DNA of 64,000 nucleotides from Dyella_A sp049445995 (GCF_049445995.1 NZ_JBMSDZ010000011.1:1-64000); one strand, 5' to 3'; shown: positions 1 to 9,707, counted from the first letter of the stretch. Notes: generated from the letters alone by a model not told the origin. A program made the numbers and translations.

Positions 1-106
1 TGCGCCCGCGCTTTACGTCACTGCGCTTCTTTTGTTCCATGAGAACCGTCCGCTCGTGAGACCTACGGCAGATTCTACAGGTTTGTTTTATTTTGTCGAC
101 ACCCTC
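1..106. other. Window edge, no gene seen
   Basis: This short stretch precedes the palindromic element. I see no supported reading frame, RNA gene or clear terminator in it. It ends in a T-rich patch (around 80-95) just before the palindrome. Confidence 0.4.
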
Positions 107-290
107 TCAGAGGCTGAGAAAAATTCGCCCGCCGTAGCGAGAGCGCCGCCAAGCGTTCGTGACAAGGTGCGCTGGGCGCAAATCCGGGGAGTTTGGTGAG
201 CCAAATGACCCGGATTTGCGCCCAGCGCGCCGCCGGCATGGGCGTTTGGCGGCGGGCGCAGTAGGCGGGCGATTTTTTCTCAGCCTCTCA
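107..290. repeat. 184-bp near-perfect palindromic element, copy 1
   Basis: The whole segment folds back on itself. The outer arms start with TCAGAGGCTGAGAAAAA and end with TTTTTTCTCAGCCTCT. Next come CGCCCGCC and GGCGGGCG, then an inner pair GCAAATCCGGG and CCCGGATTTGC around a short loop near 196-216. A second copy of identical length, about 90 percent identical by eye, lies at 42150-42333. On both strands a GC-rich arm is followed by a T-run, so it could work as a bidirectional terminator. The last three bases (288-290) are the stop codon of the glutathione-reductase-like gene. It encodes no plausible protein. It may be a MITE-like or REP-like mobile palindrome, which is inference. Confidence 0.9.
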
Positions 291-1634
291 GCCCATCAGC
301 ACCAGTTCCTCGGCGGAGGTGGGATGGATCGCCACCGTCGCGTCCAGGTCGCGCTTGCGCAGGCCGAGCTTCATCGCCACGGCAAAACCCTGCAGCATCT
401 CGTCGGCGCCCGGACCCAGCGCGTGGATGCCGACCACGCGCTCGTCCTCGCCCATGCATACCAGCTTCATCAGCGACGGTTCGCGCCGCCCCGCGAGCGC
501 CAGTTGCATGGGCGTGAAGCGGCTGCGGTAGCAACGCACCGCATCGCCGTGCTGCTCGCGTGCCTGCGTTTCGCTCAAGCCCACGCTGGCCAGCGGCGGT
601 TCGCTGAACAGCACGCTGGGGATGTTCTCGTAATCCAGTCGCGCCTCCGGCTGCCCGCCGAACAGGCGGTCGGCCAGCCGTCGTCCTGCCGCCACCGCTA
701 CCGGGGTCAACTCCACGCGATCGGTGACGTCGCCTACGGCATAGATGCCCGGGCATGCGGTGTTCTGGTAGTCGTCCACCGGCACGTGGCCGCGCCGGCC
801 GAGTGCCATGCCCAATACCTCCAGACCAAGACCTTCGGTATGCGGGACGCGTCCGACCGCCCACAGCACGGCGTCATACGGACCGCCGGCATCCATGTCG
901 TTGCCGTCGAGCAGCAGGCCATGGGCCTCACGCCGCGCCGCCTGCACCTCGATCGGGCGGATCATGCGGATGCCGTCGTGCTGCATGCGTTCGGCCAGCG
1001 CGTCGGTAAGTTCGGCATCGAAACCAGCCAGCAGGGGACCGCGCACCAGCAGGCTCACTTGGCAGCCGAACGCCCGCAGCAAACCGGCGAACTCCGCTGC
1101 CACGTAACCGCCACCGACCACCGCCACCCGCCGCGGCAGGGCGCGCAGCGCGAATATGTCATCGGATACCCAGCCCAGGTCGAAGCCCGGGATATCCAGT
1201 CTGCGCGGGCGTCCGCCGGTGGCGATCACCACGTGCGGCGCCTGCCAGCGACGGCCGTCCGCAGCCTCCACGAGGCCGGCGTCAACCAGCCGACCGGCGC
1301 TAGACACCCGCTGCACGCCGGCTTTCCGCAGGCGCTCTACGTAGCGGACGGTGATGTCGTCCACGTAGCCCTGGCGGAGCTGGCGGAAGCGCTCCCAGTC
1401 CAGCCTCCCGCCCGCACCGCCGAAGCCGTACTCGTGTGCCAGCGACTGCTGTTGCGCCAGCTGCGCGGCGTACCACAGCGCCTTCTTCGGCACGCAGCCG
1501 CGATGCACGCAGGTGCCGCCGGGCGGCGCCGGATCGAGCAGCACCACCTTCGCCCCGTGGTGCGCCGCGCGGAACGCCGTGGCCAACCCGCCGGAGCCGG
1601 CGCCCAGCACGATGAGATCGCAGACCTGCGTCAT
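288..1634 (-). CDS. gor: Glutathione-disulfide reductase-like flavoprotein
   Basis: This 448-residue class I pyridine nucleotide-disulfide oxidoreductase should reduce oxidised glutathione with NADPH in the cytoplasm. The FAD-binding GAGSGG is at residues 11-16. The redox disulfide sits in GGTCVHRGCVPKK (Cys42 and Cys47), the form typical of glutathione reductases. The second nucleotide-binding motif is GGGYVAAE, and the C-terminal dimer-interface IHPTSAEE carries the catalytic His near 437. I chose the ATG at 1634 because GGAGAAA lies just upstream on the minus strand and the fold begins at once; a longer frame to 1712 lacks homology. The stop codon is contributed by the palindromic element. 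A related reductase such as mycothione or trypanothione type is possible but less likely. Confidence 0.85.
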   Translation of the reverse strand: MTQVCDLIVLGAGSGGLATAFRAAHHGAKVVLLDPAPPGGTCVHRGCVPKKALWYAAQLAQQQSLAHEYGFGGAGGRLDWERFRQLRQGYVDDITVRYVERLRKAGVQRVSSAGRLVDAGLVEAADGRRWQAPHVVIATGGRPRRLDIPGFDLGWVSDDIFALRALPRRVAVVGGGYVAAEFAGLLRAFGCQVSLLVRGPLLAGFDAELTDALAERMQHDGIRMIRPIEVQAARREAHGLLLDGNDMDAGGPYDAVLWAVGRVPHTEGLGLEVLGMALGRRGHVPVDDYQNTACPGIYAVGDVTDRVELTPVAVAAGRRLADRLFGGQPEARLDYENIPSVLFSEPPLASVGLSETQAREQHGDAVRCYRSRFTPMQLALAGRREPSLMKLVCMGEDERVVGIHALGPGADEMLQGFAVAMKLGLRKRDLDATVAIHPTSAEELVLMG

Positions 1635-1725
1635 GAAGCTTTCTCCGAACGATGAGCGGACCGGGAGTATCGCCGGTTCAGCGTCAACGGTTCGGGATCT
1701 GGCGCCGGGCACTTGCGCGCCGATG

Positions 1726-1767
1726 AATTACGCCTGTAATCTCCGGATGAAGATTACAAACGTAATC
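1726..1767 (+). promoter_or_regulatory. Twin BlaI-type operators
   Basis: Two inverted repeats of the same design, ATTAC-N4-GTAAT, lie at 1727-1740 and 1752-1767 (the second extends to GATTAC/GTAATC). Their centres are 26 bp apart. BlaI/MecI repressors bind dyads containing TACA/TGTA-like cores, and these sit directly before the blaI-like gene. That suggests autorepression and control of the blaI-M56 operon. The operators are seen; the binding is inferred. Confidence 0.75.
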
Positions 1768-1783
1768 CACAAGGAGGCCAGGC

Positions 1784-2170
1784 ATGCGTCGCGAAGTCCC
1801 CGCCATCACCGAGGCCGAGAGCCAGGTCATGGCCGTGCTGTGGGACAACGCACCGCGCACTTCGGAGGAGATCGTCGCGGCGCTGGGCGAAACCACCGAC
1901 TGGCACGAGAAGACCATCCGCACCCTGCTCAACCGCCTGCTCGGCAAGGGCGCGGTGAGTGCCGAGCGCGACGGCCGGCGCTACCTTTACAGCCCGCTCA
2001 TCACCCGCGAACAGTGGCAGTCGAGCGAGAGCCGCAGCCTGCTCGACCGCGTGTTCGGCGGCCGCGTGGCGCCGCTGCTGGCGCACTTTTCCGCCCACGA
2101 GAAACTCGGCAAGCGCGACATCGCCGAGCTGCGTGCGCTGATCGACGCCATCGACCGGAAGGAGCGCTGA
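1784..2170 (+). CDS. BlaI/MecI/CopY family transcriptional repressor
   Basis: A 128-residue winged-helix repressor, the usual length for the BlaI family. The N-terminal helix-turn-helix spans about residues 5-75 (TEAESQVMAVLW, then KTIRTLLNRLLGKG and the wing ERDGRRYLYSP). The C-terminal half is helical and should dimerise. It has a strong ribosome site, AAGGAGG, seven bases before the ATG. The stop is one base before the start of the M56 peptidase gene, so the two are one operon, as in blaI-blaR1 systems. In that paradigm the membrane peptidase causes cleavage of the repressor. No beta-lactamase gene is adjacent, so the target regulon is unknown. Confidence 0.9.
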   Translation: MRREVPAITEAESQVMAVLWDNAPRTSEEIVAALGETTDWHEKTIRTLLNRLLGKGAVSAERDGRRYLYSPLITREQWQSSESRSLLDRVFGGRVAPLLAHFSAHEKLGKRDIAELRALIDAIDRKER

Positions 2171-2171
2171 G

Positions 2172-3422
2172 ATGCTCGCCAGCCTGATCGACCTCAGCGC
2201 CGGCCTGCTGCTCGTGCTGGCACTGCGCAAGCCCGCGCGGAGGCTGTTCGGCGCCGGCCCGGCCTTCACCCTCTGGCTGTGGCCGGTGCTGCTCGGCGCC
2301 CTGCCGTGGCTGCCGATGCTGCCGGTGAGTTGGCACGTGCTGCCGCCGGTGATTGCCATGCCGGCTGCATTCGCGGCCTCCGCCCCGCTGGCCCCAGCGG
2401 TATCCGGCAGCGTGCCGTGGATGGCGCTGTGGCTGGTCGGCGCCGTCCTCGCCCTGCTGCGTCTGGTGCTTGCCTATGCGCGGCTGCGCCGCCGCTGTCG
2501 CCCGCTGCCGCCGGAGTTGCTGGCGCACTGCCGTCATGAGCATCCGTCGCTGGACCCGCGCCGCCTGCGTCTGCATCCGCAGGGGCCGGCGGTGCTCTGG
2601 TCGTGGCACAGCCTGATCCTGCTGCCGGCGGATTTCGCCAGCCGCTTCGGCACCGAACAGCGCGCCCTGGTGCTGGCCCACGAGCAGACGCATCTCACCC
2701 GTCGCGACCCGCTGTGGAGCGTACTGGCCGAGGTCCTCTCTGCGCTGCTGTGGTTCCACCCGCTGGCGTGGCTGGCGCTGCCGCGTTTCCGGCTCGACCA
2801 GGAGCTGGCCTGCGACGAACGCACCCTGCGCCGCCACGCACACGACGCCGGCAGCTACGCCCGCACCCTGCTCGCCAGCACCGGCATGGACGCCGCGCCG
2901 GTGCTCATCCCCTGGCTCGCCGAGCCGCAACTGAAGGAGCGCCTGATGATGATTCGACGCGATCGCACCACTACCGCACGCCGCCTCGCCGGATATCTGG
3001 GTGCGGTCCTTTTCATCGCCGGCGTCGGCCTGGCCGCGCAGGCCGCGCCGCTGGCCAACGAGCCGAGTGCCAAGGCCACGCAGGATCTGCAGGTCAATAC
3101 CCGCATGCAGCCGCGCTATCCGAAGGCTTCCATCATCAACAAGGAGCAAGGCACGGTGGTCTTGAAGGTGCTGGTCCATCCCGACGGCAGCGTGAAGACC
3201 GTCGACTACGACCCCAAGGCAAGCACCACGACCTCGGCGAACCTGATCGCCGCCGCCAGCGATGCGGCAATGCAGTGGCGCTTCCATCCGGCCATGAAGA
3301 ACGGCCAGCCGATCGAGAGCTATGCGTTGGTGCCGGTGAAATTCAGCCTGCACGAACTGCCGGGAACCACGACCAAGGATGAAACCGAGAAAATGGCTGC
3401 TGAAATGCCACAAATACACTGA
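2172..3422 (+). CDS. M56 (BlaR1-like) metallopeptidase with C-terminal TonB domain
   Basis: A 416-residue membrane protein. Hydrophobic segments lie near residues 8-18, 34-60 and 82-101. The zinc-peptidase motif HEQTH is at 170-174, followed by the downstream glutamate region LDQELACDE (about 208-216), as in BlaR1/MecR1. A further membrane segment at about 273-290 is followed by a TonB C-terminal-like domain (about 310-395: QPRYPK, GTVVLKVLVHPDGSV, WRFHPA). BlaR1 proper carries a penicillin-binding sensor domain in that place; here it is replaced by the TonB-like domain. It probably cleaves or inactivates the BlaI-like repressor encoded just upstream. The inducing signal is unknown. Confidence 0.85.
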   Translation: MLASLIDLSAGLLLVLALRKPARRLFGAGPAFTLWLWPVLLGALPWLPMLPVSWHVLPPVIAMPAAFAASAPLAPAVSGSVPWMALWLVGAVLALLRLVLAYARLRRRCRPLPPELLAHCRHEHPSLDPRRLRLHPQGPAVLWSWHSLILLPADFASRFGTEQRALVLAHEQTHLTRRDPLWSVLAEVLSALLWFHPLAWLALPRFRLDQELACDERTLRRHAHDAGSYARTLLASTGMDAAPVLIPWLAEPQLKERLMMIRRDRTTTARRLAGYLGAVLFIAGVGLAAQAAPLANEPSAKATQDLQVNTRMQPRYPKASIINKEQGTVVLKVLVHPDGSVKTVDYDPKASTTTSANLIAAASDAAMQWRFHPAMKNGQPIESYALVPVKFSLHELPGTTTKDETEKMAAEMPQIH

Positions 3423-3521
3423 TTTGAAAGTGTTTTGATGCCTTGGTAGGCTCGCCGCATCTCACGCCGGGCCTGCCGCATGACCTTCTGCCGCCACGCC
3501 AGTCTCCCCGCGCAACCGACC

Positions 3522-4052
3522 ATGCCGCGTCGCATGTCGTGGGCGATCACGGGCATCGCGACCCTGCTGCTCGCCGCCTGCTCCAGCACGCCGCACCGGC
3601 GCGAGCCCACCTTCAAGGCCTCGCACTCCGGGCTGGCCGACCTGCCGGCGCGCGCACCCTCCGCAGCCAGCGCGCAGGTCGCCAACGACGTGCTGTTCCG
3701 CGCCATGGCGCTGGTTGGCACGCCGTACAAATGGGGCGGCAACACACCGGAGACCGGCTTCGACTGCAGCGGTCTGGTCGACTACATCTATCGCCATGCG
3801 GCCGACATCGCGCTGCCGCACAGCTCGCGCGCCATGTCCGAGCTGGGCCAGAAGGTGAAGCGCATGAAGGAGCTGGCCAGCGGCGACCTGGTGTTCTTCG
3901 GCAGCCGCGGCGGGATCAGCCACGTCGGCGTCTACGTGGGTCAGGGGCGCTTCGTGCACGCCCCCAATTCCGGCGGCACGGTGCGGCTGGACGACATCGA
4001 CGGGCCGTACTGGCGCGAACATTTCGCGTTCGGGAAGCGGCTGCTGGATTGA
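3522..4052 (+). CDS. NlpC/P60 family lipoprotein peptidase
   Basis: A 176-residue envelope protein that should cut peptide cross-links of peptidoglycan (D-glutamyl-diaminopimelate endopeptidase type). A signal peptide ends in the lipobox LLAAC, with Cys20 as the lipidation site. The NlpC/P60 domain covers about residues 53-176. The catalytic Cys82 is in DCSGLVDY, His134 in SHVGVY, and the third polar residue is His146 in FVHAP. A frame extension to 3480 exists, but the signal peptide fits the ATG at 3522. It lies about 100 bp after the M56 gene, so it could be read with that operon or be under its own control. Confidence 0.88.
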   Translation: MPRRMSWAITGIATLLLAACSSTPHRREPTFKASHSGLADLPARAPSAASAQVANDVLFRAMALVGTPYKWGGNTPETGFDCSGLVDYIYRHAADIALPHSSRAMSELGQKVKRMKELASGDLVFFGSRGGISHVGVYVGQGRFVHAPNSGGTVRLDDIDGPYWREHFAFGKRLLD

Positions 4053-4134
4053 GGGGGCCTCTGAGCATTGCGTATCGCGGCAACAGCGAGATCGGCTTGA
4101 GGCAAGTCCTGTCCCTCTCATCCCAACCCTTCTC

Positions 4135-4571
4135 CCAGCGATTCTTGCTCTCGCTGAGCTGGAAGTAGCCGATCCATCCACGCAGCACCGGATTGAGGGT
4201 CTCGATGGTATGGGTGAGGCTGCGCCCGCGCCCCTGCCGCAACAGCTCACGTACGCGGCCGGTCAGACGCGTCACGCTTTCCGGCGCAACCTTGAGCCTG
4301 ATCCGACCACCCGCATTCGTCAGGGTGTAGCCCAGCGATCCCAGTCCGTGAGCAGGATGTTCGACAGCAACGGCGACAATGGCCCGCCTTGCGGCGTGCC
4401 CTTGTTCCGCGTCGCGGCCACCCCCTCACGCATCAGGCCCGCTTCCAGATAACGGCGGACCAGCTTGAGCACCCGCTCGTCGTCGGCGTGCCGGGCGACG
4501 CGCGACATCAGGATGAAAGTGGTTGACCCGGTCGAAGAACTTCTCCAGGTCCATAGAGGACTTTCACCTCC
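4135..4571 (-). pseudogene. Remnant of group II intron reverse transcriptase/maturase
   Basis: Fragments of an intron-encoded protein remain in two frames. From about 4571 the minus strand reads MDLEKFFDRVNH. At 4508-4320 it reads SRVARHADDERVLKLVRRYLEAG and GTPQGGPLSPLLSNILL, which is the RT block before the catalytic YADD. The next recognisable residues (LGYTLTNAGG, then RVRELLRQGRGRSL and LNPVLRGWIGYFQLSE, 4345-4135) belong to the maturase region in a different frame. The YADD block and its surroundings are therefore deleted, and a frameshift or further small deletion separates MDLEKFF from SRVAR. No intron RNA domain V was identified. It is certainly non-functional. Confidence 0.8.
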
Positions 4572-4600
4572 AAGCAGGTGCGCCCTGCCGGGCGCACACG

Positions 4601-4628
4601 AAAAAGCCCCGCGCTGCGGGGCTTTTTC
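4601..4628. terminator. Bidirectional intrinsic terminator after purA
   Basis: A GC-rich hairpin (AGCCCCGC / GCGGGGCT) is flanked by A5 on one side and T5 on the other. It lies about 22 bp beyond the purA stop on the minus strand and separates purA from the decayed intron ORF. Confidence 0.85.
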
Positions 4629-4649
4629 GGGTCACGTCACACCCGCCGA

Positions 4650-5942
4650 TCAGGCGAACGGATCATCCAGCACGATGGTGTCGTCACGGTCGGCGCCGGT
4701 GGCGACGAGGGCGATGCGGCAGCCGGAGAGTTCTTCCAGCGAGCGCAGGTAGGCGCGGGCGGCGGGCGGCAGCTTATCCCACTCGCGGATGCCGGCGGTG
4801 GACTCTTCCCAGCCAGGGAACTCCAGGTACACCGGCTTGCACTCGGCCCAGCCGTCGGCGTCCAGCGGCGCCAGCTCGCGACGCTTGCCGCGGTATTCGT
4901 AGGCGATGCAGACCTTGATGCTCGGCAAGCCGTCGAGCACGTCGAGCTTGGTGATGGCCAGGCCGTTGATGCCGTTGATCTGCACGGCGCGCTTGAGCGC
5001 GACGAGGTCGATCCAGCCGCAGCGGCGCGGACGGCCGGTGCTGGCGCCGAACTCGTTGCCGACCTTGCGCAGGCGCTCGCCCATCTCGTCGTTGAGCTCG
5101 GTGGGGAACGGGCCGCCGCCGACGCGGGTGGCGTAGGCCTTGCAGATGCCCAGCACGTAGTCGATGTCGCCCGCGCCCACGCCGGTGCCGGCGAGCGCGC
5201 CGCCGACGGTGGTGTTGGACGAGGTGACGTACGGGTAGGTGCCGTGGTCGATGTCCAGCAGCGCGCCCTGCGCGCCCTCGAACAGGATGTGGCCGCCGGC
5301 CTTGCGCACGTCGTGCAGGATGGTGGCGACGTCGTCGACCATCGGGCGGATGAACTCGCTGTAGGTCAGCGCTTCGTCCAGCACGGTCTGGTAGTCCACC
5401 GGCTCGGCCTTGAGCCACTGGGTGAGGATGAAGTTGTGGTAGTCCACGGCGGCCTTGATCTTCTCGGGCAGCTCGTGCGGGTACATCAGGTCGGCGACGC
5501 GGATGGAGCGGCGGGCGACCTTGTCCTCGTAGGCCGGGCCGATACCGCGGCCGGTGGTGCCGATGGCGCTCTTGCCGGCGGCGATCTCGCGCGCTTTGTC
5601 CACCGCGATGTGGTACGGCATGATCAGCGGGGTGGCGGGGCTGATCTTCAGGCGCGGGCGCACGTTGATGCCGTTGGCCTCCAGCTCCTCGATCTCGTGC
5701 TTGAGCGCGGCGGGCGACAGCACCACGCCGTTGCCGATCAGGCACAGCGCGTCGTCGCGCAGGATGCCCGAGGGGATCAGGTGCAACACGGTCTTCTTGC
5801 CCTTGATCACCAGCGTGTGGCCGGCGTTGTGGCCGCCCTGGAAGCGCGCGACGGCGCCCACGCGTTCGGTCAGCAGGTCGACGATCTTGCCTTTGCCTTC
5901 GTCGCCCCACTGGGCTCCAAGAATGACTACGGACTTGCCCAT
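4650..5942 (-). CDS. purA: Adenylosuccinate synthetase
   Basis: 430 residues, the normal length. It joins IMP and aspartate using GTP to form adenylosuccinate, the first committed step to AMP. The N-terminal P-loop-like signature GAQWGDEGKGK is at residues 9-19. The GTP/IMP motif QGGHNAGHTL, the signature GIGPAYEDK and the C-terminal KLDVLDG region are all present. The ATG at 5942 is chosen because MGKSVVILGAQWGDEG is the family N-terminus; the upstream extension to 6038 is not conserved. It is the last gene of the miaA-hfq-hflX-hflK-hflC-purA cluster. It is separated from hflC by 250 bp containing a REP, so it may have its own promoter. Confidence 0.97.
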   Translation of the reverse strand: MGKSVVILGAQWGDEGKGKIVDLLTERVGAVARFQGGHNAGHTLVIKGKKTVLHLIPSGILRDDALCLIGNGVVLSPAALKHEIEELEANGINVRPRLKISPATPLIMPYHIAVDKAREIAAGKSAIGTTGRGIGPAYEDKVARRSIRVADLMYPHELPEKIKAAVDYHNFILTQWLKAEPVDYQTVLDEALTYSEFIRPMVDDVATILHDVRKAGGHILFEGAQGALLDIDHGTYPYVTSSNTTVGGALAGTGVGAGDIDYVLGICKAYATRVGGGPFPTELNDEMGERLRKVGNEFGASTGRPRRCGWIDLVALKRAVQINGINGLAITKLDVLDGLPSIKVCIAYEYRGKRRELAPLDADGWAECKPVYLEFPGWEESTAGIREWDKLPPAARAYLRSLEELSGCRIALVATGADRDDTIVLDDPFA

Positions 5943-6042
5943 GGTGGTTTTTGCTCTCGTGTGGCGCCCCGATCGGCGGGGCGGATGAAACGGATGACTT
6001 GTCTTGCGACGCCCGACCCGCGTACCCGCGCCGCTCAACCGC

Positions 6043-6150
6043 CGTCATTCCGGCGGGCGCCGGAAGCGCTCTTCAACGGCGAACGCCGGTCATCCAGCAC
6101 CGCTCCAGAGCGCCCAGGTCACTGGATCCCGGCGCCCGCCGGGATGATGC
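6043..6150. repeat. REP-type inverted repeat between purA and hflC
   Basis: The arms read GTCATTCCGGCGGGCGCCGG and, inverted, CCGGCGCCCGCCGGGATGA, separated by about 70 bp with a second small GCTCT/AGAGC pair. It belongs to the same GTCATTCC/GGAATGAC class as the elements at 12388 and 55312, but with a diverged stem. Confidence 0.75.
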
Positions 6151-6192
6151 AACAGACGGGCTTCGCTCGGCGGACCGGAACTGGAAAGGGTC

Positions 6193-7059
6193 TCAGCGCT
6201 TTCCGGCGCTGTTCTGGAAATACTGCAGGAACGGATCGTCTGGCTTGACGATGAGCATGCTCTTGCCGTCGCCGAAGGCGTGACGATACGCCTCCATGGA
6301 GCGGTAGAACGCGAAGAACTCCGGATCCTGGCCGTAGGCCCGGGCGTAGATCAGCGCGGCCTGGGCGTCGCCCTCGCCGCGGGTCTTGGCCGCGTCGCGC
6401 TCGGCGTTGGCGCGCAGCACCTGGCCCTGGCGGTCGGCGTCGGCGGTGATGGTGGTGGCCATCTGCTCGCCGGTGTAGCGCAGCTCGTTGGCCAGTTGCA
6501 GGCGCTCGGCCTTCATGCGCTTGTAGACCGAGTCGCTCACCTCGTCGGGCAGGTCGATGCGCTTGATGCGCACGTCCACCACCCGGATGCCGAGGTTCTT
6601 GCGGGCGGCGGCGTCGGTCTGCTCGCGCACCTTGTCGGTGATGTCCTTGCGCCCGCCGGTGATCAGCTCCTGCAGGGTGCGGCCGTTGAACTCGAAGCGC
6701 AGCGCGTTCTTGACGATCGGGCTCAGCCGCTGCGCCGCTTGCAGCGGATCGCCACCGGTGGCGCGGTAGAAGTCGGCGTTGTCGGCGATGCGCCACTTCA
6801 CGTAGAAGTCGACGTTGACGCTCTTCTTCTCGGAGGTGAAGTAGCGCTCCGGCTGCGCGTCCATGGTGAGGATGCGGTTGTCGAAGCGCATCACCTGCTG
6901 CACCAGCGGCAGCTTGAAGTGCAGGCCGGGCTGGTCGCTGGCGCGCACGATGCGGCCGAACTGCAGCAGCAGTGCGGTCTGCCCCTCGCTCACCACGTAC
7001 ATGCTGCTCAGGCCGAGCAGCGCGACCACGACGACGGCGACGATGGCGGAGATCTTCAT
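6193..7059 (-). CDS. hflC: HflC, SPFH-domain protease modulator
   Basis: 288 residues. It forms the inner-membrane HflK-HflC complex that surrounds and modulates the FtsH protease. One N-terminal membrane anchor lies at about residues 4-22, followed by an SPFH/prohibitin domain (GLHFKLPLVQQVMRFDNRILTMDAQPE) and a long helical region rich in Ala, Glu and Arg. The ATG overlaps the end of hflK by four bases (ATGA), so translation is coupled. It is transcribed on the minus strand after miaA, hfq, hflX and hflK. Confidence 0.95.
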   Translation of the reverse strand: MKISAIVAVVVVALLGLSSMYVVSEGQTALLLQFGRIVRASDQPGLHFKLPLVQQVMRFDNRILTMDAQPERYFTSEKKSVNVDFYVKWRIADNADFYRATGGDPLQAAQRLSPIVKNALRFEFNGRTLQELITGGRKDITDKVREQTDAAARKNLGIRVVDVRIKRIDLPDEVSDSVYKRMKAERLQLANELRYTGEQMATTITADADRQGQVLRANAERDAAKTRGEGDAQAALIYARAYGQDPEFFAFYRSMEAYRHAFGDGKSMLIVKPDDPFLQYFQNSAGKR

Positions 7060-8225
7060 GGCTGTTTCTCCCGGCCGTTGGCGTCACCGGTGACGGACAC
7101 CCCGGCGCTCACCGGCGCGCTGAGCGCCGCGCCCGGCAGGTTGATGATGTTGCGGCCGTTGGAGCCGTCGACCACCTTGGCGTTGCGCGCCATCACCTCT
7201 TCCATGGTTTCCAGCCACAGGCGCTGGCGGGTCACGGCGGGTGCGGTCTTGTATTCCTTCAGCAGCAGGTTGAAGCGTTCGGCGTCGCCGGTGGCGCGGG
7301 CGACGCGCTCGGCCTTGTCGCCTTCGGCCCTGGCGATGATGCGCGAGGCTTCGCCGGTGGCCTGCGGGATCACCTGGTTGGCGTAGGCGTAGGCCTTGTT
7401 GACGGCGCTCTGCTTGTCTTCGCGGGCGGCGTTGACGTCGTCGAAGGCGGCTTTCACCTCGTCCGGCGGCGACACGTTCTGGAAGCTCACGTCGGTGACC
7501 ACGAGGCCGGCGTCGTAGCTGTCCAGCGTGCGCTGCAGGGTTTCGCGGGTCTGCTGCTGCAGGGTGACGCGATCCTGGTCGCCGCTGGCCTTGCTGGCCA
7601 CCGGCGCGGGCGCCGGCCTGGCGACGCTGGCCACGGAGGTGGCGCTGGCCGGAACGACCGCGGCCGCCGCCACATCCTCGCCCGGGCTGGTGAGGATGTC
7701 GTCCATCGAATGGGCACCGACCACCGAGCGCACCGCAGCCTCGGCGGCCTGCTTGAGGGTATCGTCCGGATCGTTGGTGGAGAACAGGTACTTGCGCGGA
7801 TCGGACACCTGGTACTGCACGTTGAAGTTCACCGCGATGATGTTCTCGTCGCTGGTGAGCATGCGCACCTGGTCGACCATAGCGCGCACGCGGGTGGTCT
7901 CCACCTTGGACACGGTTTCCACAGGCGCCGGCAGCTTGAAGTGGAAGCCAGGGCCCAACGTGCGCGAGTACTGGCCGAAGCGCAGCACCACGCCACTCTG
8001 ACTGGTGTTGATGATGGTGTAGCTGCTCAGCAGCATCCACGCGATCAGCAGCGCCAGCACGATGATGATCACGCCGCCGCTGCCGCCGCTGCCGCCGCCG
8101 AGGCGGCCCAGGCGGCTGCGTACGTTCTTCAGCAGCTGGTCGAGGTTGGGCGACTTGCCGCCGCCGGGGCTTTTCCTGCCCCACGGGTTGCGCTGCCCGT
8201 TGTCGCCGGGTTCGTTCCAGGCCAT
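7056..8225 (-). CDS. hflK: HflK, SPFH-domain protease modulator
   Basis: 389 residues. It has a Gly/Pro-rich cytoplasmic N-terminus (NPWGRKSPGGGKSPNLDQLL), a Gly-rich linker, one membrane helix at about 51-68, and the SPFH domain (SGVVLRFGQYSRTLGPGFHFKLPAPVE). The characteristic PPDEVKAAFDDVNAAREDKQ helix is present. Compared with the enterobacterial protein as I recall it, residues about 181-218 are an extra Ala/Val/Pro/Ser-rich insert inside the otherwise conserved MDDILTS...QQTRETLQRTLDSYD stretch. ATG 8225 is chosen because MAWNEPG is the conserved start. HflK binds HflC (4-bp gene overlap) and FtsH. Confidence 0.95.
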   Translation of the reverse strand: MAWNEPGDNGQRNPWGRKSPGGGKSPNLDQLLKNVRSRLGRLGGGSGGSGGVIIIVLALLIAWMLLSSYTIINTSQSGVVLRFGQYSRTLGPGFHFKLPAPVETVSKVETTRVRAMVDQVRMLTSDENIIAVNFNVQYQVSDPRKYLFSTNDPDDTLKQAAEAAVRSVVGAHSMDDILTSPGEDVAAAAVVPASATSVASVARPAPAPVASKASGDQDRVTLQQQTRETLQRTLDSYDAGLVVTDVSFQNVSPPDEVKAAFDDVNAAREDKQSAVNKAYAYANQVIPQATGEASRIIARAEGDKAERVARATGDAERFNLLLKEYKTAPAVTRQRLWLETMEEVMARNAKVVDGSNGRNIINLPGAALSAPVSAGVSVTGDANGREKQP

Positions 8226-8393
8226 GGTCAGTCTCCTAAGGGCCGCTGGGAGGCCGGCAACAGCAGCCGGGACACAGGTGTGACGGGTTGGGTCATGACG
8301 TGCTTCGCGTGCGGGAATCGCAGGACCCGCCCCGCGCGGGTGCCGTGGGCACAAACGGGCACGATTCTACCAGAGCTGCCGCGGCGCTGCCGG

Positions 8394-9707
<1,314 letters not shown>

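Noticed and set aside
159..1655. 498-residue open frame on the plus strand crossing the palindrome
   Set aside because: Antisense to the glutathione-reductase-like gene, which has clear FAD and disulfide motifs.
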